Position numbers and translations under genes: made by a program. A stretch of DNA of 64,000 nt, taken from positions 62,001-126,000 of the forward strand of contig NZ_JAJQMN010000007.1 in NCBI RefSeq assembly GCF_028994775.1, written 5' to 3'. The notes below the pieces were generated by a model, which was given only the letters and a program-made list of their open reading frames with translations, did not search any database and had not been told where the DNA came from. Positions within the stretch are counted from its first letter, which is position 1. Every line of letters starts with the position of its first letter. Below are positions 9,484 to 17,617 of this stretch, piece by piece. The DNA is from Promicromonospora iranensis. GTDB taxonomy: Bacteria > Actinomycetota > Actinomycetes > Actinomycetales > Cellulomonadaceae.

Positions 9484-10383
9484 TCAGCAGCACTGCATGA
9501 CGAATCGGATGTTGGACAGGTCACCGCGGGAGAGGTCTTCTGCGCGGGCAAGCCAGTACAGGGTGCCGACGTCGCCCCACATGACGCTGTCGTAGGAATC
9601 CACCTGAAAGAGCAGTACCCACCGGTCCGTCATGTCCGCGACTTCTCCGGTCCTGAGATCGGACGATCCGCTCGATTCATTGCTGAGCGAACGGCGCCGC
9701 GCCTCCGCGTGTGCCGCTTCGACCTCGACGGGACCCTGTACCGCTGACGCCCACCCGCCGACCTGGTGCCGCGGGAGGGTGCCGCGCGATGCCTCGAACG
9801 CATCGAAGAACTCCGGCGCTCGGACGGGGTGGTCGAGCCAGGCTCGGTAGTCGGCGTCAGCGTCGATACCAAGGGCCGCAGGCAGGGCCCGGTCGAAGGC
9901 GTCGGGGGCAGTGACCACCTGCCGGGCCGACAGCGTCTGCTCAGCGTAGGTGTGGGCGCCTACCGGCGGGGGCGTTGTGGTGCCGCCGTCCGGCAGGTGC
10001 AGCACGCGGTAGCTGTCCAGGTCGGATCCGTCGGCGAAACCTTGGCCATCGCTGTCGTCCAGCACGAAGAACGCGAGCCGGCCGTCAGAGGGCAGGGGAA
10101 CTCCCGGGTCGTAGCCGGCTGCGGCCAGGGCTGCAAGATCCAGCTCGCCGACGTACGACAGGGGAGTGATCGCGTCCCATCGCGGCCATGGCGTCCCGGC
10201 AGGTAGCCGTGGCTGTCCGCCCAGCCTGGCGACGGCGTCGTCGTCCGGTGTGGCCTCGACCAGTGCCGCGGCCGGGCGTACCAGACGCAGCCAGGCCTCT
10301 GCGGTTGCTGCGTCGAGGTGCTGGTTCGCGAGCTTCGTCACGTCACCGAAGATGTCGGGCACGGTGGGCACAGTACCGGGCAA
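9484..10383 (-). CDS. DUF1963 (YwqG-like) protein
   Basis: A 299-residue soluble protein resembling the DUF1963/YwqG family: RLGGQPRLPAGTPWPRWD, then PLSYVGELDLAAL, GRLAFFVLDDSDG and the C-terminal VLLFQVDSYDSVMWGDVGTLY region. These are the usual conserved patches (GG-x-P-x-LP, P-L-x-F/Y-x-G-x-L/I-D, L-x-Q-x-D). The biochemical role of the family is not established; in some bacteria members sit near polymorphic-toxin immunity genes, but nothing here supports that. Divergent from the operon starting at 10419 with only 35 nt between starts, so the two promoters must overlap. Confidence 0.8.
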   Translation of the reverse strand: MPGTVPTVPDIFGDVTKLANQHLDAATAEAWLRLVRPAAALVEATPDDDAVARLGGQPRLPAGTPWPRWDAITPLSYVGELDLAALAAAGYDPGVPLPSDGRLAFFVLDDSDGQGFADGSDLDSYRVLHLPDGGTTTPPPVGAHTYAEQTLSARQVVTAPDAFDRALPAALGIDADADYRAWLDHPVRAPEFFDAFEASRGTLPRHQVGGWASAVQGPVEVEAAHAEARRRSLSNESSGSSDLRTGEVADMTDRWVLLFQVDSYDSVMWGDVGTLYWLARAEDLSRGDLSNIRFVMQCC

Positions 10384-10418
10384 TTCCGCGGACGGGAGTC
10401 GAGAGTCGTCTGATCAGC

Positions 10419-11561
10419 ATGGGCACCTACCAGGGCCGTTGCATACTCGCTACCATCGCAAAGGGGCACATCGCGAAGACGGGGGTCGGGTTGCGCGAGC
10501 AGTTCAGGATCTGGGGCAGGCTCGACAACTCGCATACAACGCAGGACCTGATCGAGCGCCTTGAGGCCTCGAGCCAGTGGCGACTCCGGCCAGGTACCCA
10601 CGGCAGCGGTTCAGTCCGGTCAACGTTGATGAACACGGACTTCCTGGACGTCGAGCGGGCCGCAGGCCTTCGCCGACACCTCACGGATGTGGCTGTTGTT
10701 CGGGGGAGTGGCGCGTCACGGCCACGCATCACGATTCGCGATGGGTCCGCGCTCCATTTCGACCTAGTCGCGGGCATCGAGACGCCGCCGACCGATGTCA
10801 CTCCGGAACACGTCGAAGAACTCATTCAGGACTTCCGCAGTCAGGTCATCGATCTGGGGCTCGAGCCGGTGGGCGCGGCCGTTCGATATGCGGAGCCGGC
10901 TGTCGTCGCGTCGGGGAGTGACTCCAAGCTGCGAGAGCTTGCGAGATGTGGCGAGACTCCGTGCCTCTACCTGTACGACGGGGTCGTGCCGGTCCTGATC
11001 AGTGGCGACAACGGATGTTCCGGCGTCGACAACCCGATCGACGAGTTCTACTTGCACTCGGTCGCGTGCATGGGCGCCCAAGATGTCCTGGCCAATGTCC
11101 GTGACACCGTCCCAGATGCGGTCTCCGCCCTGGCGGACCTCGGCTCGCTCGATCGCCGCGCGGACGACAAGCTGACCTTCGCTGAAGCGCTCGAAGGGAC
11201 CCATCGGCTGGCTTCGTTGCGGCGCGACCTGGTGCGAAATGAAGCCCGCAAGCGGATTCTCGTCGACTTTCGACGCACGTCCCTGGGCGGCGCGGGAAGC
11301 AGTCCACGCCACGCCGGCCTGTACGCCTACCTAGACCGCCATTTCGACGACTACTACCTCGGACCGTTGGAAACTGCCCTGGGTGCCATGCGCGAGGGAG
11401 TTGACGAGATCGGGGAGCACTCGACCACGATTCTTGAGCTCGCGAGTCTGTCGTATGACATCAGGATCCAGGAGAAGCTGAAGACGATGCAGTGGATGTC
11501 GCTCGGGCTCGCCATTGCGTCATTGGCCGTCGCGGTCGTCGCGATCATGACAGCGTTGTGA
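10419..11561 (+). CDS. unknown protein with C-terminal membrane anchor
   Basis: I do not recognise this 380-residue protein. From ATG 10419 (MGTYQGRCILATIAKGH) it is soluble-looking for about 350 residues, with a helical, charged segment near 230-350 (DDKLTFAEALEGTHRLASL, DYYLGPLETALGAMREGVDE). It ends in one hydrophobic helix (SLGLAIASLAVAVVAIM, about 360-377) right at the C terminus, so it is probably tail-anchored with its bulk in the cytoplasm. The long helix followed by a terminal TM recalls CorA topology, but there is no second TM or GMN motif. First gene of a tight operon with a CinA-like and a macro-domain gene. The frame is open further upstream to 10188, but that stretch is Arg-rich and overlaps the divergent gene. 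Confidence 0.75.
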   Translation: MGTYQGRCILATIAKGHIAKTGVGLREQFRIWGRLDNSHTTQDLIERLEASSQWRLRPGTHGSGSVRSTLMNTDFLDVERAAGLRRHLTDVAVVRGSGASRPRITIRDGSALHFDLVAGIETPPTDVTPEHVEELIQDFRSQVIDLGLEPVGAAVRYAEPAVVASGSDSKLRELARCGETPCLYLYDGVVPVLISGDNGCSGVDNPIDEFYLHSVACMGAQDVLANVRDTVPDAVSALADLGSLDRRADDKLTFAEALEGTHRLASLRRDLVRNEARKRILVDFRRTSLGGAGSSPRHAGLYAYLDRHFDDYYLGPLETALGAMREGVDEIGEHSTTILELASLSYDIRIQEKLKTMQWMSLGLAIASLAVAVVAIMTAL

Positions 11562-11574
11562 GGGGACGGAACAC

Positions 11575-12411
11575 ATGAAAGTTGCTCTGTTGGTAGTTGG
11601 AAACGAGATCCTGGACGGTTCGACAACGGACAGCAACAGCGGTTGGGTCTGCCGACAGATCTCGGGCCGAGGGGCGAGCGTGGTCCGAACCGCAGTCGTG
11701 CCCGACGACCCGCGTGAGATCGCCCATGGGCTGGAGTTCCTGCTGCAATTGGAGCCTCGTCTCGTCATCACGCTAGGTGGTCTCGGTCCGACGCGTGATG
11801 ACCTCACCGTTGGGGCCGTCGCGGACTATTTCGGGGCGCAGACGGAGGAGGATGCTGACGGCGTGCGGATTGTCAACGAGCGATATTCCGCTCTGGCCGC
11901 GGAAGGGCGAGTCAGGGACACATCGAGCGCGGGGGCGCTCCAGGCACGGGCCAAGATGGCGCTCCTGCCGAAGGGTGCAATTGCCCTCGACAATCAGGTG
12001 GGGGCGGCTCCAGGCGTGTGGTTCGACGCCAAGGAGGACCTGTCGATCCTCAACCTTCCGGGCGTGCCGTCGGAGCTGAAGTACATTTTCGGCAATGGGG
12101 CTGGGCCGCATCTCCAGCGCGTGCTGGGTACGGGGTATTTTCGTTCCGCGACGATCGTGACGTCCACGAACGATGAGTCCGAACTATCGGCCTCGCTGGC
12201 TGCATTTGATGAGAAGTATGGGGACTCGAACGTATATCTCAAGTCTCGGGCGAAACGCTTCGGCAAGGACGTTCGGATGCAGGCGACCATCTCAAGCCGG
12301 GGGAGCAACCTGGAAGACGTCACGGACCGACTCACAGACGCAATCGAAGGCTTTCGTTCTGAGCTGGCAGGAGCGTCGATCCAGGTGCAGTCGGTGACCT
12401 TCGATGAATGA
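11575..12411 (+). CDS. CinA/MoaB-like (COG1058) domain protein
   Basis: A 278-residue protein matching the N-terminal half of CinA: KVALLVVGNEILDGSTTDSN (residues 2-21), VITLGGLGPTRDDLT (about 63-77) and GAAPGVWFD with LPGVPSELKYIF (about 140-175), all signatures of the COG1058 molybdopterin-binding-like fold. The C-terminal nicotinamide deamidase (PncC) domain of full CinA is absent. In Thermus CinA this half has ADP-ribose pyrophosphatase activity (family knowledge). ATG 11575 follows GAGGGG by about 9 nt and lies 13 nt after the previous stop. Its 3' end overlaps the macro-domain gene by 8 nt. A role in ADP-ribose handling is inferred from both neighbours and family. Confidence 0.85.
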   Translation: MKVALLVVGNEILDGSTTDSNSGWVCRQISGRGASVVRTAVVPDDPREIAHGLEFLLQLEPRLVITLGGLGPTRDDLTVGAVADYFGAQTEEDADGVRIVNERYSALAAEGRVRDTSSAGALQARAKMALLPKGAIALDNQVGAAPGVWFDAKEDLSILNLPGVPSELKYIFGNGAGPHLQRVLGTGYFRSATIVTSTNDESELSASLAAFDEKYGDSNVYLKSRAKRFGKDVRMQATISSRGSNLEDVTDRLTDAIEGFRSELAGASIQVQSVTFDE

Positions 12412-12949
12412 CGCCGCGGGCAGCCTCTTGGACACCCGTTCTCGAGCGAACCGTCGCGTCGAGGTCATACTGGGCGACCTGACCCAGGTCGATGCCGACG
12501 CGATCGTCTGCCCGGCGAACAGCTACGGAACGATGGGCGGCGGTGTTGCCGCGGCAATTGCTCGTGGGGGCGGGCGAGAGATCGAGACCGAAGCTGTTCG
12601 CAGGTCTCCCATTCCACTGGGGAATGCCATACTCACGACTGCCGGCACCCTGCCCGCAGAGTGGGTCCTCCACGCACCGACGATGCGTAACCCGGTCGCC
12701 GAGGCAACGGAGGCGAATGTTCGGCGTGCGATGGAAGCTGCGCTGATTCAGTGCGACGAGCACGGAGTGGTGACCGTGGCGTTTCCAGGGATGGGCACGG
12801 GGACCGGCGGTATGCCGTATGTTGATGCCGCCGCAGTCATGGTCGACGCAATCGATGCCCATGCCGATCGGCGTTTCCCTGCGTTGATCAGGCTCGTTGC
12901 CTCGAACGAGGAACTCGCGACGGCGTGGGTGGACGCTCTGTCAGGCTGA
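12404..12949 (+). CDS. macro domain protein (ADP-ribose binding/hydrolysis)
   Basis: A single 181-residue macro domain. Diagnostic pieces are VEVILGDLTQVDADAIVCPA (19-38) with the ADP-ribose-contacting Asp and Asn of NSYGTMGGGVAAAIARGGG (39-57), then LHAPTMR and the phosphate loop FPGMGTGTGGMP (about 126-137). Macro domains bind or remove ADP-ribose from proteins, DNA or small molecules. ATG 12404 overlaps the CinA-like stop by 8 nt. Its stop overlaps the end of a HAD remnant on the other strand. As the third gene of the operon it strengthens an ADP-ribose/NAD theme; a DarG-like antitoxin is possible, but no DarT-like partner is recognisable. Confidence 0.88.
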   Translation: MNDAAGSLLDTRSRANRRVEVILGDLTQVDADAIVCPANSYGTMGGGVAAAIARGGGREIETEAVRRSPIPLGNAILTTAGTLPAEWVLHAPTMRNPVAEATEANVRRAMEAALIQCDEHGVVTVAFPGMGTGTGGMPYVDAAAVMVDAIDAHADRRFPALIRLVASNEELATAWVDALSG

Positions 12950-13083
12950 CTGCTCGGGTACTGGTTGCACCAGTGAAGCCAGCACGGCGTCGGCACGCTC
13001 CTCGTCAATGGTGCTGGTGACCTCGTCGGTGGCGTCGCGCACAGCCTCGGCAGCGTGGCCCATCGCTACGTCACGGCCGGCTG
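12944..13083 (-). pseudogene. C-terminal remnant of a HAD-type phosphatase
   Basis: Reading leftward, about 45 codons encode GRDVAMGHAAEAVRDATDEV and then TSTIDEERADAVLASL, ending at a TGA (12944-12946). This matches the tail of a Cof-type HAD hydrolase and is clearly homologous, in DNA and protein, to the second remnant at 15109-15475 (GRGVAIRHAAEAVREAVGEV). Everything N-terminal, including the catalytic DxD, is gone: homology stops near 13083, where a fragment of another gene begins. A decayed or recombined copy. Confidence 0.75.
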
Positions 13084-13622
13084 TCATCCGCAAGTCTCAG
13101 ATGGCGTATGACGTTCGCGACGGTCGCCGGGTTCTCCTACTCGCCCGTACCGCATTGGACGGACCGTGGAAGCTCGCCCCGTGGTTGCGGGCAGAGGCGT
13201 TGCTTCAGGCGGCCAAGGGGCAGGCCATGACGGGCAGCCGGTGCAGCTGGGTGCGGTGACGGATCAGGCGTTACGCGCTGGCCGCGGAACGAGAACGGAT
13301 GCTGGATCCGCGGGTCGCGACAGCGTGGTTGGAGGCTAGCGAACCCGACCGAGCCGCTGACCTGTATGCGAGCGTCCTGTCCGGCGGAGAGCTGTCCCGC
13401 CGGGACGTCGGGTCTTCACGGCTCGCCGGTCCGCGGCACTCGCGCGGGCGGGTCAGCCGGAGCCGTCGGCAGCACAGGCGATCGAGGCGCTCGGCGCAGC
13501 CCGGGAGATCGGGTCGGCCAGGACCGGGGTCATCGTGCGTGAGACGCTCACCGCATTGCGGCGCTGGAGCAACAACCCGATCGTGGCGGACCTGGAGGCT
13601 GCCGTCAGTTCTCGGCCGTGAT
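13083..13622 (+). pseudogene. remnant of an XRE-type regulator with TPR-like C terminus
   Basis: The plus strand keeps pieces typical of the TPR-like half of actinobacterial XRE regulators, in different frames. VLLLARTALDGPWKLAPWLR then AEALLQAAKGQAM lies at about 13125-13240. ATAWLEASEPDRAADLYASV begins at about 13320. After a frame change near 13412, RSAALARAGQPEPSAAQAIE leads to TLTALRRWSNNPIVADLEAA and a TGA at 13620-13622. The DNA-binding N terminus is missing and at least two frameshifts break the rest. Non-functional remnant, next to a HAD remnant as at 15.1-15.7 kb. Confidence 0.65.
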
Positions 13623-14458
13623 CCAGTCGGCGACCTGGTGGATGACGTGTGCCTGCCACACCTGGGACTGCGGGTGAGCGTAGGTCGGGTCGCCGTCGAC
13701 GGCGAAGCCGTGCTGGTCGCCGTCGATCTGCTCCAGCCGTGAACGGTTGTTGAGCACGTCCATCGCGGCCAGAGAGGTGTCGATCGGGACTAGGGTGTCG
13801 GCGGTGCCGTGCACGATGAGCGTGGGTGCCTGGATCTCGTCCAGGATGGTGTGGGGCCGGAGCCAGAACACCTCGTTGTAGATCGCGCGTCCGTGCCGGA
13901 AGGTGGGGGAGTGCTGGATGAACCCCTGTTCTCTCAGCACCCTGGCCTTGTCGGATGACAGGCGACCGCCGGCCCAGTACGCGCAGGAGTCAATGGTGCG
14001 CTTCTTGTGGTCGAGCTGGGGGCACAGGAGCACGAGGCGTTCGACATCGTCGGGCCGCTTGGCCGCGTAATAGGCGCAGATTCGGCCGCCGAAGCTCTGC
14101 CCGACCAGGGATGTGCGAGTGACGCCGGTTCGGGCGCGGAGCTCCTCGAGCGCTACCTGGATGTCGTTCAGGACACCGGCCAGGGTGAGGTCTTCTGCTT
14201 GCCGCCTGACTCGCCGTGGCCTCGCAGATCGAATCGGAGAGTTGCCACGCCAGCCGCTGCGAGGCCGGCCGCCTCGCGGTCGAAGAACCCTGCCTCTTGC
14301 CGAGTGACGCCGCCGCCGTGGACTTGCACGACGCCGAGATCCGTGGGCGAGCTAGGGATGGTCAGGTCCCCGACCAGGTGCAGGCCGACGAGCGAGATAA
14401 ACGTGATCGTGGACTCCGACGGCATGTGCTTTCCCAGGTCGACGGGCTGCATCGACAT
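13605..14458 (-). pseudogene. alpha/beta hydrolase broken by one frameshift
   Basis: Two overlapping frames together make a normal serine hydrolase. The N-terminal part (14458 to about 14197) has LGVVQVHGGGVTRQEAGFF and TLRFDLRGHGESGGKQ. The rest continues in another frame with DLTLAGVLNDIQVALEELRA, nucleophile elbow GQSFGG, then LIVHGTADTLVPID (Asp) and DGDQHGF (His) to the stop at 13605. A single missing base near 14197 explains the break; as written, the first frame stops at 14168. All triad residues survive, so the event is recent, or it is a sequencing error. The 3' end overlaps the XRE remnant on the other strand by 18 nt. Confidence 0.75.
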
Positions 14459-14515
14459 CGTGGCAGGTCTGGGCCGTGACCGTCAGTACGCACCCCGCCA
14501 CGCAGATCGGCGATG

Positions 14516-15076
14516 TCAGGCGTCGCGGAGCGTGAACCTCCGGATGATGGTGCCCTTCGCGCCGCGAGGGCCGGCCTGAGCGACGTCGATGTGGGTGACT
14601 CGGCAGCCAGCGATCCGCTGGTCTGTTCGGGCCAACAGTTCGTCGACTGCGGTGCCGTGCTCTTCGACGACGGCGACCGTCAGATGGGGCTCGTCGGTCG
14701 TGCGCCCCAGCCCGCTCAAGTGGTCGGTGATCCTCGTGTGCAGAGCGCTCCGCCATTGGCGGATCGGTTCCGGTAGGTAGACGTCGGCCAAGACGTACCG
14801 GCCGGTGACGGATTCTCGTGCGACGGGGCCGAAGGTCATCAGGAATGGCTCCGCTGTGCGGGTACTCCGCTCTACAAGCGCGATCGCGTGGGCAAGCGCG
14901 TTCTGACCCACCTCGCCCAGTGCGACCGTCACATGTGGCCGGCTGTTCCCGTCCTGGCCGAACCTGACTTGGGAACCGAAGGAGCCCGCGATCGTGGTGT
15001 TCAGTTGGACGACGTCGTCCGCGGCCGTGCCTTCGACAGCGAAGGACACGCCCATCTTCTGTGACAGCTCAGACAA
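14516..15076 (-). CDS. 2H phosphoesterase, 2'-5' RNA ligase family
   Basis: About 186 residues with the two HxTx motifs of 2H phosphoesterases: RPHVTVAL and, in the second half, EPHLTVAVV. Family members hydrolyse 2'-5' or cyclic phosphodiesters in RNA or nucleotides; the substrate here is unknown. I place the start at TTG 15076 (LSELSQKMGVSF) because GGAAGGAGG lies 7 nt in front of it. The ATG at 15112, which overlaps the HAD remnant, lies upstream of this ribosome site and would translate through it. It is the only unbroken gene in the 12.95-16.15 kb decay zone. Confidence 0.83.
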   Translation of the reverse strand: MSELSQKMGVSFAVEGTAADDVVQLNTTIAGSFGSQVRFGQDGNSRPHVTVALGEVGQNALAHAIALVERSTRTAEPFLMTFGPVARESVTGRYVLADVYLPEPIRQWRSALHTRITDHLSGLGRTTDEPHLTVAVVEEHGTAVDELLARTDQRIAGCRVTHIDVAQAGPRGAKGTIIRRFTLRDA

Positions 15077-15108
15077 GGGGGTCGCCTCCTTCCGACTCGC
15101 GATCTCCA

Positions 15109-15475
15109 TCATCGGGTGGCGTGAGGCTGAGCGCTCTGTTGGTTGCTCGGCAGGCTGCCGGCCGTTGACCGCAGCAGAGACGCCAGCACCGTCGCGGCGT
15201 CATCCTCGTCGATGGTGCCGGTAACCTCCCCGACGGCCTCGCGCACAGCCTCGGCAGCGTGACGTATCGCTACGCCGCGGCCGGCCCAGGCCAAAGCTTC
15301 GATGTCGTTGGCCCCGTCGCCGATCGCGACGGTGTGCTCGATAGCGACCCCGAGCTTGGTCCGAAGCCGCTCGAGCGTCGTGGCCTTCGAGACACCAGGG
15401 CCGGTCAGTCGAGCCAGTCCGGCCCCGCGGTCGTGACGGTCATTCCCGTCGCGCGCAGCGCTTCCAGGTGCATAT
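15109..15475 (-). pseudogene. C-terminal half of a HAD (Cof-type) phosphatase, frameshifted
   Basis: The distal frame contains the HAD signature VSKATTLERLRTKLGV followed by HTVAIGDGANDIEALAWAGR (Lys motif III and the GDGxND motif IV), ending QPHATR. The preceding residues, MHLEALRATGMTVTTAGPDW, are in a different frame; one missing base near 15408 separates them. The N-terminal nucleophile domain is absent because homology ends about 15475, where an XRE-TPR tail begins on the plus strand. Homologous to the shorter remnant at 12944-13083. Confidence 0.72.
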
Positions 15476-15671
15476 CGCGCGTGCAAGCCTCGCTGTGGGA
15501 GACAGGGAGGATGCACTGGCTACGCTCGTGCGGGCCGAGGCATCGGCACCTTCCCAGGTACGCCACCGCCGCATCACGAAGGACGTTGTGAACTCTCTCG
15601 TCGAGACCGCCGCCAGACGCCCAGGGGTCGAGCTGACCCGGCTCGCATGCGCGGTGAGAGTGGCCGTGTGA
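15471..15671 (+). pseudogene. C-terminal remnant of a second XRE-TPR regulator
   Basis: About 66 codons read VHIARASLAVGDREDALATL, then RAEASAPSQVRHRRITKDVV and a tail ending ELTRLACAVRVAV. This is the characteristic last TPR and tail of actinobacterial XRE-TPR regulators (AE-x-x-AP-x-Q-VRHH, then LARRLGV-like). The upstream part of such a gene is absent: about 15471 the sequence switches to the HAD remnant. Its stop overlaps the GTG of the Nudix gene (GTGA), so a regulator-Nudix-YdcF operon once existed here. The surviving 3' end is in frame. Confidence 0.65.
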
Positions 15672-16155
15672 CCGCCGATCCGGCCTCCCGGTTCGCGACA
15701 CCTCGGGTAGCGGCCGGGGCGCTGTTCGCGACCGCCGACGGCGTGCTCCTGGTGCACAAGGCCTACAGCAACGGCTGGGACCTTCCGGGCGGTTACGTCG
15801 ACATCGGGAGTCCCCCGCGGCGGCATGCGAGCGAGAGGTTCGTGAGGAACTCGGCCTGGACCGGACCGTGCGGCGGCTGCTGGCCAGCGACTGGACGCCG
15901 AACGATCGCGAAGTGGACAAGATCCTCTACCTGTTCGACTGTGGTCCCCTGGGCGACGACGAGCCGCGGATTCGGCTGGATGGCACGGAGCTCGACGCCT
16001 ACGAGTGGGTCAGCCTCGCCAAACTGGGGGACTACGTGATCCCACGGCTGGAGCGCCGGGTCCGGCAGGCACACGCGGCGGCACGGTGTACTTGGAGCAC
16101 GGTGCTCGCCCATAGCCCCCAGCAACTTCTCGCAGCAGCAGGGAGCAGGACGTGA
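15668..16155 (+). pseudogene. Nudix hydrolase with a one-base frameshift in the Nudix box
   Basis: From GTG 15668 the first frame reads ASRFATPRVAAGALFATADG and GWDLPGGYVDIG. The correct continuation (AACEREVREELGLDRTVRRL, then LYLFDCGPLGDDEPRIRLDG and ELDAYEWVSL) is in another frame to the stop at 16155. Adding one G near 15807 would restore a full Nudix box, G-x5-E-x7-REVREELGL. So it is either a very young pseudogene or a sequence error. Nudix enzymes hydrolyse nucleoside diphosphate derivatives; specificity is not evident. Start overlaps the XRE remnant and stop overlaps the YdcF-like start. Confidence 0.78.
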
Positions 16156-16820
16156 CCAACCAAGGGGAAGCGTCAGAGCTCGGTGGCGACGGTTCGGTGT
16201 ACGCCGGCATCGACTTCAGCGTCGCCGACATCGGCCTCGAACAGGTCCCGGAGATCACGGCGTTCGTCGACATTGAGGCGCCGCCGACCGGCCCTGCGGC
16301 CTACTTCGTGTTCGGAACCAATCAGACGCTGCCCGCAGACCTTGTTGCCGACCGCCACCAGCAGGGTCTGGCTCCGCTGATCATCGTGACCGGTGGGATC
16401 AACCGGCACAACGGGATCGTCGAAGGGCACGTGCTGCGCGACCTGCTCATCGAGCGCGGTGTCCCCGAGGACGTGATTCGCGTCGAGGCCGAGTCGGCAG
16501 ACACCTGGCAGAACGTTCAGAACTCAGCCACGTTCCTCGATGAGGCCGTCCAGCTCGGCCTACCCGTCACGGCGGTGTCCAAGTGGTACCACCGTCGCGC
16601 GATCCAGATTCTCGCCTCCGTGTGTTCGAAAGCCGAGCCATTGCACGGGCTGAGCTACGAGCCGATCTACTCGGGTGTTCCCATCACGAGGGACATCTGG
16701 CCTGAGCATCTCGACGGGCGGCGGCGTGTGATCCGCGAGTGGCAGGAGACTCGGCGACGCATCACTGACGGCAGCTTCGTCTCGCTCCAGCGCGTTAACG
16801 GAGCGTTCGTGCCTCGTTGA
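16152..16820 (+). CDS. YdcF/DUF218-like protein
   Basis: 222 residues of the DUF218 (SanA/YdcF) fold: AYFVFGTNQTLPADLVADRH, then APLIIVTGGINRHNG and ERGVPEDVIRVEAESADTWQ with TWQNVQNSA, matching the family's GG-x-x-x-x and E-x-x-S-x-x-T-x-x-N motif. Here the latter reads ESADTWQNV. There is no signal peptide or membrane segment, so it is the cytoplasmic YdcF kind; YdcF of E. coli binds SAM, but a function is not established. GTG 16152 overlaps the Nudix stop (GTGA). It still looks intact although its upstream partners are broken. Confidence 0.82.
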   Translation: MTNQGEASELGGDGSVYAGIDFSVADIGLEQVPEITAFVDIEAPPTGPAAYFVFGTNQTLPADLVADRHQQGLAPLIIVTGGINRHNGIVEGHVLRDLLIERGVPEDVIRVEAESADTWQNVQNSATFLDEAVQLGLPVTAVSKWYHRRAIQILASVCSKAEPLHGLSYEPIYSGVPITRDIWPEHLDGRRRVIREWQETRRRITDGSFVSLQRVNGAFVPR

Positions 16821-16909
16821 CGCTGGGAGCCCCATGGCCGGCAGCGGCGTCTTCGGAGCTCTTCGCGGTTCTGCACGCGACCATGCGCAGCCCGGGCACA
16901 ATCAGCCGC

Positions 16910-17248
16910 ATGAACGACGACGCCACGATCGAGTCCTTACGCGACCGGCTCCGAGGCTTCGCCGCCGCGCGGGACTGGGGCCAGTTCCACAAGCCCAAGA
17001 ACCTCGCGATGGCGCTCGCGGGAGAGGTTGGCGAGCTACTTGCCGAGATGCAGTGGCTCACGGACGAACAGGTCTATGAGAAGTTGGCCGACCCCGACAC
17101 CCGGAACGAGGTCGAGGAAGAGTTCGCCGACGTCTTCCTCTACCTGATCCAACTTGCCGATGTCTGCGGCGTGGATCTGATTCAGGCGGCACACGCGAAG
17201 ATCACGAGGAACGACGATCGCTTCCCTCCGTCGCACTCGGTGTCCTGA
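16910..17248 (+). CDS. MazG-like nucleotide pyrophosphohydrolase
   Basis: A 112-residue all-alpha NTP pyrophosphohydrolase. Metal-binding motifs are visible: EVGELLAEMQWL (E-x-x-E, about 42-53) and VEEEFADVFLYLIQLADVCG (E-x-x-D, about 74-93). Such enzymes remove abnormal or excess nucleotides (dCTPase/MazG-like). ATG 16910 is preferred over the open but Ala/Ser-rich stretch back to 16817. The conserved region begins only after it (IESLRDRLRGFAAARDW). Downstream of YdcF-like on the same strand, 89 nt away. Confidence 0.88.
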   Translation: MNDDATIESLRDRLRGFAAARDWGQFHKPKNLAMALAGEVGELLAEMQWLTDEQVYEKLADPDTRNEVEEEFADVFLYLIQLADVCGVDLIQAAHAKITRNDDRFPPSHSVS

Positions 17249-17617
17249 TTGCGCGAATCACTCGCGTGGATGGTCGATACGATCCCAGCATGGTGGGTGC
17301 CGGTCACGGTTGGCGCCCTTCGTTACTGCTGAGCTCAGTCGTCTCGTCACCGAAGGCTCTAGTGACGTCGGTAGCCGACGGCGGCCGCTCCAGATCCCAC
17401 AAGTTCTTGAACGCATCCGCTATCAGCAGCCAGTTGGCCGACGTCGTCTGTCTGTGTGAGCATTCGGGACCTTGATGCGGAATGGCGCCCCTCAGATGAT
17501 GCGAACGTAGCACTCCGAGACCCAGGGACATCCGACGAGTTCGCACTGGCAGCCCCAGGCCAGTAGCGTGCTACGACGCAGGTCGCGTGCTCGGCGCTCG
17601 GACACTGAAGGGGTCAG
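17249..17617. other. 369-bp gap before the restriction gene
   Basis: No gene that I can support. A short leftward frame (17546-17304) encodes NWLLIADAFKNLWDLERPP and could be a remnant, but it has no recognised family and no clear ribosome site. The GAAGGGG just before 17618 belongs to the restriction gene. The stretch separates housekeeping-like YdcF/MazG genes from the restriction-modification pair and may mark an insertion boundary. Confidence 0.4.

Noticed and set aside
10188-10418. Upstream extension of the tail-anchored protein gene
   Set aside because: Frame is open but Arg/Pro-rich, lies antisense to the DUF1963 gene and has no start signal; ATG 10419 fits better.
10419-11561. CorA-type magnesium channel
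   Set aside because: Only one C-terminal TM helix and no GMN motif; the rest does not show CorA sequence.
17304-17546. Small minus-strand gene before the restriction gene
   Set aside because: 80 codons with plausible composition at the 3' half but no ribosome site, no recognised family and no partner; kept only as a note on the gap.
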